Shown here in pieces: positions 58,668 through 64,000 of a stretch of 64,000 bases of DNA. This DNA comes from Proteiniclasticum aestuarii (lineage in GTDB: Bacteria > Bacillota > Clostridia > Clostridiales > Clostridiaceae). Each line of letters begins with the position of its first letter. Position 1 is the first letter of the stretch. The DNA is taken from assembly GCF_017368455.1 (NCBI RefSeq), contig NZ_JAFNJU010000010.1, positions 1 to 64,000 of the forward strand, given 5' to 3'. The notes below the pieces were generated by a model, which was given only the letters and a program-made list of their open reading frames with translations, was not told the DNA's origin and searched no databases. Position numbers and translations under genes: made by a program.

Positions 58668-59456
58668 CTAAACCAGCCTTCCTTTTCTCAGTGGTGCGGT
58701 CATGAAACGCCATGCCGCTTTTCTGCGTGTAAGCCAGGCAATCTGGGCATCATTCTTTCTGTTCTTCAGCATGCCGGGCACAAGAAACTTCGCCACCGTT
58801 TCCGGCTTGTCCGCCAGGATATTGAAGATTCTTTTAAACTTCTCATTGGCCATGAGCTCTGCAGTGCCTCCATCCGGCATTCTGGTGATGAAATCCGTCA
58901 GCATCATACCGGGAGACAGACGCCCTGCCAGGACTCCTGTTCCTTCCAGTTCTTTGGCCAGCCCTTTCATGAAATATGTCAGGGCATGCTTCGTTGTGCC
59001 ATAGAGAATGGTCTTTTCCTGAATCATGTTGTTGGAACCAAGCCCTTCCATGCTGTAGATGCTGCCATGCCCCTGCCTGATCATTTCTCCGGCTGCCACC
59101 TGGGCCCCATAGATCATGCCAGTCAGATTGGTGCTTATGATGTTTTCCGTGTAGCTCTCCTCTGTTTCCCAGGCGAAGACATGGGGTGTATTCTGACCTG
59201 CATTATTGATCCAGATATCCACTGTTCCCCACTTTTCGACGGATCGGTCCCAGAGATTCTGAAGCTCCTCTTTCATCTGAACGTTGCAGGAAACATACAT
59301 ATATTTCCCTTCAAAGTCCTTCAGCCTGATCCGCGATTCATCCTTCAGCTCTTCTCCCCTTCCGGACAGCGTGACGCGGCATCCCTTCTTCAGAAACTCC
59401 ACTGCCATATGATAACCGATGCCACGGGTACTTCCCGTGATGACGATACTCTTCAT
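58668..59456 (-). CDS. Short-chain dehydrogenase/reductase
   Basis: A 262-residue classical SDR: cofactor loop TGSTRGIGYHMA, NNAGQNTP (NNAG motif), Ser in GSIYSMEGLG, and catalytic YGTTKHALT (Y-x-x-x-K). SGRGEELKDE after beta-2 suggests NADP(H) preference. The C-terminus is basic. Plant chlorophyll-b-reductase-like SDRs share this form, but the substrate here is unknown. GGGAGGATG precedes the ATG. Confidence 0.87.
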   Translation of the reverse strand: MKSIVITGSTRGIGYHMAVEFLKKGCRVTLSGRGEELKDESRIRLKDFEGKYMYVSCNVQMKEELQNLWDRSVEKWGTVDIWINNAGQNTPHVFAWETEESYTENIISTNLTGMIYGAQVAAGEMIRQGHGSIYSMEGLGSNNMIQEKTILYGTTKHALTYFMKGLAKELEGTGVLAGRLSPGMMLTDFITRMPDGGTAELMANEKFKRIFNILADKPETVAKFLVPGMLKNRKNDAQIAWLTRRKAAWRFMTAPLRKGRLV

Positions 59457-59531
59457 TTTTCATCCTCCCTGATTCTTCCTGCTTCCTTTCACAGAACCCA
59501 TCCTGTTTCCTCTTCCATGCCGTTTCTTATA

Positions 59532-60086
59532 TTATATCCCTCGCTCATCCTGTATTCTGGATAATCCTCTGACTTCATAAGCCAGCGAGAGACTGAAAAG
59601 AATCTCAATGACAAGCATGGAGCCCGCTACCATATACGGTGGAAAACGGATACCAAGAAAGAGAATCAGAATCGGAATGAGAACTGAAAAGAAATAGTAG
59701 CTTTTAGACTGATACAACCATCCATAAGGCAGCAGGTGCGCACCAAAGATCATGGCGAGAACCATGACCATTTTCTCGGGCACTGTAGGATATACCCACA
59801 TGGCGATAAGTAGATACAGCATCTGGTTCGCTGAGAACAGCACCCCTAAAGAGGTCAGAGGATTGCTTTTGTTGGAAAAGTCCACCCTGATCACTTTGGC
59901 GATGAGATAGGCCAGGGGCATCAGCGGCGCAGTGATGAAAAACGTCAGCAGATTTTTTGTGAGTATGGGCAGTCCTGTAAGGTGCACCGCAAGGACAGCA
60001 CTCCATAGAACCACGGAGGCCAGAATGAAGTGTAGTCCTTTCTTCTGTTTTACTGAGGAATCCTTTCGCTTTTCGTCTAAATTCAT
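59532..60086 (-). CDS. DUF7010-like membrane protein
   Basis: A 184-residue membrane protein with about five helices after a charged N-terminal 20 residues (LHFILASVVLWSAVLAVHL, LLTFFITAPLMPLAYLIAKVI, MLYLLIAMWVYP, YFFSVLIPILILFLGI, MVAGSMLVIEILFSLSLAYE). It fits the DUF7010 family; function unknown. The ATG at 60086 (behind AAAGGAAAA) is chosen; the longer frame overlaps the upstream methyltransferase. Downstream of that gene by 35 bases, so probably co-transcribed. Confidence 0.7.
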   Translation of the reverse strand: MNLDEKRKDSSVKQKKGLHFILASVVLWSAVLAVHLTGLPILTKNLLTFFITAPLMPLAYLIAKVIRVDFSNKSNPLTSLGVLFSANQMLYLLIAMWVYPTVPEKMVMVLAMIFGAHLLPYGWLYQSKSYYFFSVLIPILILFLGIRFPPYMVAGSMLVIEILFSLSLAYEVRGLSRIQDERGI

Positions 60087-60121
60087 ATAATCCGTTTTCC
60101 TTTCATTCTGATTGATCATTT

Positions 60122-60901
60122 TCAGCATGGTTTCCGGAGTCTGAGAATCATTGCAGGAGGAATTTCTATCCATTCCTTCTCTTCCCCAGAAAAGCAGGGT
60201 TCTTCCATTGCATCCAGCACAAACCCGGCTTCAAAACTCTGATGGAGGATATCCGACAAGGGTCTGTGGTAGTAATACTGCAGTACAGGCTGCCCTTCTA
60301 TGGCATAGCCTTCATAGCATTCTGGTGTCCTGTAGCGGAAAACCTGAACTCCGCTTCTTTTCTTCCCCCCGCTGCCCTGATCTTCCGAATCCATGACTTT
60401 TCTCATGCCAGGTGTCTGAAAACAGGGATGCATGATGGAGAAAACAAACACGCCCTGTGGTTTCAGCAGTCCGTATATCCCATGGAGGAGCGGTTTGATA
60501 TCCGCAATATCCATCAGGGCCATGTTGGCTACGGCCTTGTCATAGGAGCCTTCACCCAGTTTCATGAGTGCATTGAAATCTGTGGCATCCATGACTCTGA
60601 AATCAATACGGTTTCCATAGGCTTCGCATCTCTTTCTGGCATTTCTGATCAGATTTTCACTGTAGTCAAAGGCCGTAACTTCAGCGCCCAGTTCTGCCAG
60701 TCTTCTGGAAAAGTTTCCATTGCCGCAGGCCACATCCAGAATCCGCTCCTGACTTCTGATGGCGAGGAGCTTTTCGGTAGAGGGTCTCACGATTTCCCTG
60801 TGAAATCTGTTGGAATGTTCTCCCATCTTTTCATCCCAGAAATCCGCATTTTGCTCCCAGCGGGCTCTGCTTTCCTTGATTGTCTTTTTCCAGTTGCTCA
60901 A
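60122..60901 (-). CDS. Class I SAM-dependent methyltransferase
   Basis: A 259-residue Methyltransf_25/UbiG-like enzyme: ILDVACGNGNFSRRLAELGAEVTAFDYSENLI is motif I and post-I, YDKAVANMALMDI motif II. The N-terminal RWEQNADFWDEKMGEHSNRFHREIVRP is common to small-molecule methyltransferases. The start is read as TTG at 60901, as GGAGAGG is eight bases upstream; the GTG at 60910 is too close to it. Confidence 0.83.
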   Translation of the reverse strand: MSNWKKTIKESRARWEQNADFWDEKMGEHSNRFHREIVRPSTEKLLAIRSQERILDVACGNGNFSRRLAELGAEVTAFDYSENLIRNARKRCEAYGNRIDFRVMDATDFNALMKLGEGSYDKAVANMALMDIADIKPLLHGIYGLLKPQGVFVFSIMHPCFQTPGMRKVMDSEDQGSGGKKRSGVQVFRYRTPECYEGYAIEGQPVLQYYYHRPLSDILHQSFEAGFVLDAMEEPCFSGEEKEWIEIPPAMILRLRKPC

Positions 60902-61005
60902 ATTTCTCACCTCTCCTCAGCGTACATAAGTGCTTCCCGATTCTACACGAAAGCATTTCATTGTCTTTCGGAAAACAGTTGCTCAGGTCGATCTTCTGTG
61001 CAGCA

Positions 61006-61134
61006 TCAGCTGACTTTCCTCCTGTTTGCATTTCTTGTCAGAATCAGAGAAGCAGCAACATTGATCAGAACCAGCAGCAGTATTCCAGTGATCACCATTT
61101 TCTTTTCTGATGATTCAAGTGATTTCATGGACAT
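61006..61134 (-). CDS. 42-residue single-pass membrane protein
   Basis: A short frame with a strong AAAGGAGGGAAAA ribosome site just before ATG. The protein has a charged N-terminus (SLESSEKKM), one transmembrane helix (VITGILLLVLINVAASLIL) and a basic tail (TRNANRRKVS), so it is probably inserted with the tail inside. It is unlike chance frames in both signal and layout. I do not recognise a family; it may modulate a membrane partner. Confidence 0.65.
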   Translation of the reverse strand: MSMKSLESSEKKMVITGILLLVLINVAASLILTRNANRRKVS

Positions 61135-61207
61135 TTTTCCCTCCTTTGTTATCTGTAGCGCGCATATCAATACTCACCTAGGAAAGTTCGCTTTTTGATG
61201 GAAGCCT

Positions 61208-62104
61208 CTACCTTCTATGGTTCTCTCTGATGAAGGGCGCTGTGACCTCTTCACAGGTCAGCAGCGTATAAGCTGAAGGTCTTCTGTAGGCATTTCCATG
61301 AACTTCCTGTTCACGGTACTTTCTCAGCTGCGTAAGATTCAGCTCTGCCGTATAGATTCCCTCTTCCTCTCCTGCTTCCAGGATACAGGTGTCTCTGGAG
61401 CTGGCAAGCTGAGGAACATAGGCTACACCGTCAAATATCGTGGAATGACCGTTGCAGTCCGGTTTTCCTGACGGATAGTTGCAGGTGGCTATGCCCACCA
61501 TGTTTTCATAGGCGCGGCCACGCAGCTGGGCCAGCCGATTGATTTCCATAGGACAGGCATTGGGCACCAGAAGAAGCTCGGCACCTTTCAGCATCAGGAT
61601 CCTTGCACTTTCAGGAAACTCCCGATCATAGCAGATCATAGACCCCACCTTCACATTCCCCTTTTCCGTATCAAGGTCCGCCACAGGAAAATCCTCTCCA
61701 GGCATCAACCTGCACTCCTCTCCGAAATCGCAGGTATGCACTTTCGCATAGCTGTAGACTTTTTCTCCGAATCGGTCATAGAGCGTTATGGTGTTTCTTG
61801 GCAGCGGCTCATACTCCTCCAGAAAGGTGATGCCGATGGCCATGGAAAGTTCTCCGGCGAGTTCTCTGAAAGCCTTCGTAAATTCTCCATCAAGGGGTAC
61901 AGAAGTCTTTTTCATAAGATCCGGATCTTTCGGAATCTCATATCCGCTGCTCCACATTTCAGGAAAGAGGGCGATATCGGCTCCAGCCTGTTTGGCTCTT
62001 CGCGCATAATCCATTCCTTTCTGAAGATTTCCCGCCTGGGATCCTGTAGGCAGAATCTGAAGTAAAGCGATCTTCAGAAGAATATCCGTCTGTTTCTTTT
62101 CCAA
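61208..62104 (-). CDS. Carbon-nitrogen hydrolase (nitrilase superfamily)
   Basis: A 298-residue amidase-type hydrolase with the Glu-Lys-Cys triad: Glu in LFPEMWSSGY, Lys in SYAKVHTCDFGEE and Cys in GSMICYDREFPESARIL. It is likely to hydrolyse an amide such as an N-carbamoyl, omega-amide or deaminated glutathione-like compound; the family does not fix the substrate. The start is TTG (62104), with GGGAGGAG eight bases upstream. Monocistronic. Confidence 0.87.
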   Translation of the reverse strand: MEKKQTDILLKIALLQILPTGSQAGNLQKGMDYARRAKQAGADIALFPEMWSSGYEIPKDPDLMKKTSVPLDGEFTKAFRELAGELSMAIGITFLEEYEPLPRNTITLYDRFGEKVYSYAKVHTCDFGEECRLMPGEDFPVADLDTEKGNVKVGSMICYDREFPESARILMLKGAELLLVPNACPMEINRLAQLRGRAYENMVGIATCNYPSGKPDCNGHSTIFDGVAYVPQLASSRDTCILEAGEEEGIYTAELNLTQLRKYREQEVHGNAYRRPSAYTLLTCEEVTAPFIRENHRR

Positions 62105-62170
62105 CTGTATCTCCTCCCTGTTGTCATGCAGTGTTTTAAGGATGCTTCCTGTTCTGTCTCTTAGTATTCT

Positions 62171-63292
62171 TTATGCTTCATTCACAGCATCGCAGTATTT
62201 CTTCTCCTTTGCAGCTTTAGCCTTATGCACTTTCTTGTAGCGATACATCTCTTCATCGGCTTCCTTCAGTGCTTTGTAGACGTTCAGATCTTCTCCTCCC
62301 TGAAAAATGCTGTATCCATAGGATACCGTAGGCAGAGCCATCCCGTTTTCACGGACATCGTTTAGCGCTATGGTCATGGTTTTCAGTTGTGTTTCTATCT
62401 GATCAGGGTCTGTTTCTCTGCTTAGTATGGAGAACTCATCTCCTCCATATCGATAGCAGGTGAAATCCTTCGAAAAGGATGCTTTCACAACAGAAGCTAC
62501 AGCTTGAATGACCTTATCTCCATAGTCATGCCCATAGGTGTCATTGACATTTTTAAACTCATTGATGTCCAGGATGATCACGGAAAAGGCACTGGGCTTT
62601 CTAAGCTCCGTCACCGCCTTGTCAAAGGATGACCGATTATACAGGCCGGTCAGCGTATCAAAACTGGTGTCAAATTCAGAAAGCAGCAGGAAATAGAGCC
62701 CCAGTGCCAGTGTCACACTGTGCCAGGAAGAATAGGCTGACGGCACCACCAGCTGGATGCTGGTGCCCAGTATGGTGAAGACGGAAAGTGCCATCAGCTT
62801 CTTCACAATTGGATAGTTGTAGGTTTTCCCCATGTCCAGAGTTCTGACCACAAGGATCATGAAATTGAATGCATATGCGGTGATGAAAAGAAAGAAAAAA
62901 TCGCCTCTGGAGTACTGGTTGCTCTCATTGATCTGAAAGAGAATACCAAATAGAGGTGACAATAAGGCTGCCATGATATTCAGCATGGTGGGAACCAGGA
63001 TCAGCCTATGGACTTTAAGTATGCCTCGGTCAAAAATCAGTGAAATCACGATGGGAATCAGAGGCGTCAGCGCAAACCCTATGACATTTGCCAGCAGGTT
63101 CAGCGTACGCAGATCGAGATGATCTTCTCCAGCTGCGATGGTTACCGCCTCTGCTGATAGTATGAGGACGGTAAGGATGATTCCTGCCGCAAAAGGTCTC
63201 TTTCTTCCAGGATGGACCGCAGTACTTGACCGCAGCAGTCCCATGAGAATAGTCAGCGCAGCGATGTCTATGAAGTAGGTGGCAGCGTACAT
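62171..63292 (-). CDS. Membrane-bound GGDEF diguanylate cyclase
   Basis: A 373-residue protein with about six N-terminal membrane helices (residues 1-205) and a C-terminal GGDEF domain: DTLTGLYNRSSFDKAV, FSVIILDINEFKNVNDTYGHDYGD, and the intact active site RYGGDEF. No inhibitory I-site RxxD is obvious at the usual place, and there is no EAL domain. It should make cyclic di-GMP in response to a membrane signal. The GT2 locus at 31 kb is a conceivable target. The ATG at 63292, or the TTG just before it, follows GGAGG. Confidence 0.88.
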   Translation of the reverse strand: MYAATYFIDIAALTILMGLLRSSTAVHPGRKRPFAAGIILTVLILSAEAVTIAAGEDHLDLRTLNLLANVIGFALTPLIPIVISLIFDRGILKVHRLILVPTMLNIMAALLSPLFGILFQINESNQYSRGDFFFLFITAYAFNFMILVVRTLDMGKTYNYPIVKKLMALSVFTILGTSIQLVVPSAYSSWHSVTLALGLYFLLLSEFDTSFDTLTGLYNRSSFDKAVTELRKPSAFSVIILDINEFKNVNDTYGHDYGDKVIQAVASVVKASFSKDFTCYRYGGDEFSILSRETDPDQIETQLKTMTIALNDVRENGMALPTVSYGYSIFQGGEDLNVYKALKEADEEMYRYKKVHKAKAAKEKKYCDAVNEA

Positions 63293-63515
63293 CAAATCAG
63301 AACCTCCAGATGCTCATATTTTTGTTGTGACTCATTACAGTTAATGATAATAATTTATCAATAAAGTGCTGCGATATCTTACACTGTACTAGATGCAGGA
63401 GCCTCTTCTGCTATGGTATTCATTTCAATAATAAGCTCATTATATATGCAACTTTATTCTCAGTCAATTCAGAAAATTGGCCTCAGTGGAATTTTATAGC
63501 ATCTGGACAAAGATC

Positions 63516-63550
63516 AAATCCGGAATCCCTCTGAAGAGGTTTCCGGATTT
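63516..63550 (-). terminator. Terminator of the truncated membrane-protein gene
   Basis: AAATCCGGAA pairs with TTCCGGATTT, with an inner CTCT/GAGG pair, about 20 bases past the stop codon. Confidence 0.75.
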
Positions 63551-63570
63551 ACCATTTCTATTATCGGATG

Positions 63571-64000
63571 CTACAGTACCCTGGCAAGATGCATCCCTAA
63601 AACCAGGAAAAGAATCAGTCCGCCTGCCATTCGGTGCACACTCAGATACAGTTCTGAAGGCTCTCCGCCTTCCACCCACAGAAAATGCTCCAATTTCCAT
63701 GCCAGTTCAGGAAAGAGGATCAGAAAAACACCGAGAGCAGAAAGAAGCAGCAGAATCAGCACGATGACTACATTGGCTTCCACCATACTGTCTCCCATGG
63801 AGGAAACGGCATCCTCCAGACCATAAATCATCTGCACATCAAAGGGCAGATCTTCCATTCTGCCATGATTTCTTGTTGCGATTCCTTCATCGCTTTCAAA
63901 CCAGCGGCTTTCGGAGATGGCTTCCACATAGACCTCTTCGCCATTTTCCGAAATGCGGTATCCTTTCTCGAAGAAATCATCCGATTCCACCCTGAACTCT
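63571..64000 (-). CDS. Membrane protein, N-terminus outside the window
   Basis: The reading frame is open to the window edge, so at least 143 C-terminal residues are present and the start is missing. A soluble, mostly beta-like part (GYRISENGEEVYVEAISES, FESDEGIATRNHGRMEDL) is followed by two membrane helices (ANVVIVLILLLLSALGVFLILF and AGGLILFLVLGMHLARVL). DUF6199-like architecture is possible but I am not certain. Function unknown. Confidence 0.6.
   Translation of the reverse strand, partial: EFRVESDDFFEKGYRISENGEEVYVEAISESRWFESDEGIATRNHGRMEDLPFDVQMIYGLEDAVSSMGDSMVEANVVIVLILLLLSALGVFLILFPELAWKLEHFLWVEGGEPSELYLSVHRMAGGLILFLVLGMHLARVL

Noticed and set aside
60242..61198. A 318-codon plus-strand frame
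   Set aside because: It runs antisense through the methyltransferase and small membrane-protein genes, with no ribosome site and no recognisable domain.
1..64000. tRNA, rRNA or prophage genes
   Set aside because: No cloverleaf, rRNA segment or phage structural or integrase gene was seen on either strand.

Overview
The window reads as a chromosomal segment of an anaerobic Gram-positive bacterium (Bacillota, most likely class Clostridia). The signs are strong AGGAGG-type ribosome binding sites, frequent TTG/GTG starts, a phosphofructokinase with pyrophosphate-type active-site residues, a DtxR-FeoA-FeoB ferrous iron operon, a DUF134/Mrp/NifX-like set, a TudS-type protein and a BusR-like regulator. 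Genus cannot be told from the sequence. Most genes lie on the minus strand in short, tightly spaced operons. I saw no tRNA, rRNA or CRISPR array.

Layout. 0-0.12 kb: the very end of a plus-strand reading frame and a structured RNA-like segment resembling the right end of an IS200/IS605 (TnpB) element. 0.2-3.7 kb: a permease gene behind a manganese (yybP-ykoY) riboswitch, a small b-cytochrome-like membrane protein, and a PPi-type phosphofructokinase. 3.7-11.0 kb: a catabolic island with a TAXI-TRAP transporter, an AbrB-family membrane protein, a DUF6282 hydrolase, a GalB-like hydratase and a GalC/RraA-like aldolase. A divergent GntR/FCD regulator and three copies of one palindromic operator control it. 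11.1-13.9 kb: a Cd/Zn/Pb efflux ATPase with its CadC-like repressor and operator. 14-19.4 kb: a BusR-like regulator followed by a quaternary-amine (OpuC-type) ABC transporter operon that ends in an esterase gene.

19.4-31 kb: Lon-like protease with a molybdopterin-fold lipoprotein, housekeeping enzymes (Pcm, DEAD-box helicase, methyltransferase, cupin, GNAT), the DUF134-Mrp-NifX-like operon and a FetAB-type ABC exporter. 31-36 kb: a candidate exopolysaccharide locus (processive GT2, HEAT-repeat membrane protein, divergent secreted glycoside hydrolase). 36-44.3 kb: a K+ channel/DUF2254/TudS-type operon, nitroreductase, GNAT, and a MoxR-DUF58-membrane protein operon. 44.5-49.5 kb: exported protein, YgbA-like protein, GNAT, and DtxR-FeoA-FeoB with two matching DtxR-type boxes. 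49.7-64 kb: scattered GNATs, cupin, ECF sigma/anti-sigma pair, reductases, CPBP protease, a CDGSH-ferredoxin-glutamate synthase fusion, nitrilase, a GGDEF protein and a truncated membrane protein at the edge.

The leading candidate for an undescribed system is the 3.7-11 kb island. It looks like the lower part of the gallate/protocatechuate 4,5-cleavage route (lactone or tricarboxylate to pyruvate plus oxaloacetate) coupled to a TRAP transporter, in an apparent anaerobe and without any ring-cleavage dioxygenase. Other leads are the Mn-riboswitch-controlled permease, an esterase at the end of the betaine operon, the GT2-HEAT-glycosidase locus, and a palindromic operator shared by the DUF134 promoter and a distant GNAT promoter. 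Many start codons were moved from the longest possible frame to the Met/TTG/GTG with the best-placed Shine-Dalgarno sequence; each entry says where.
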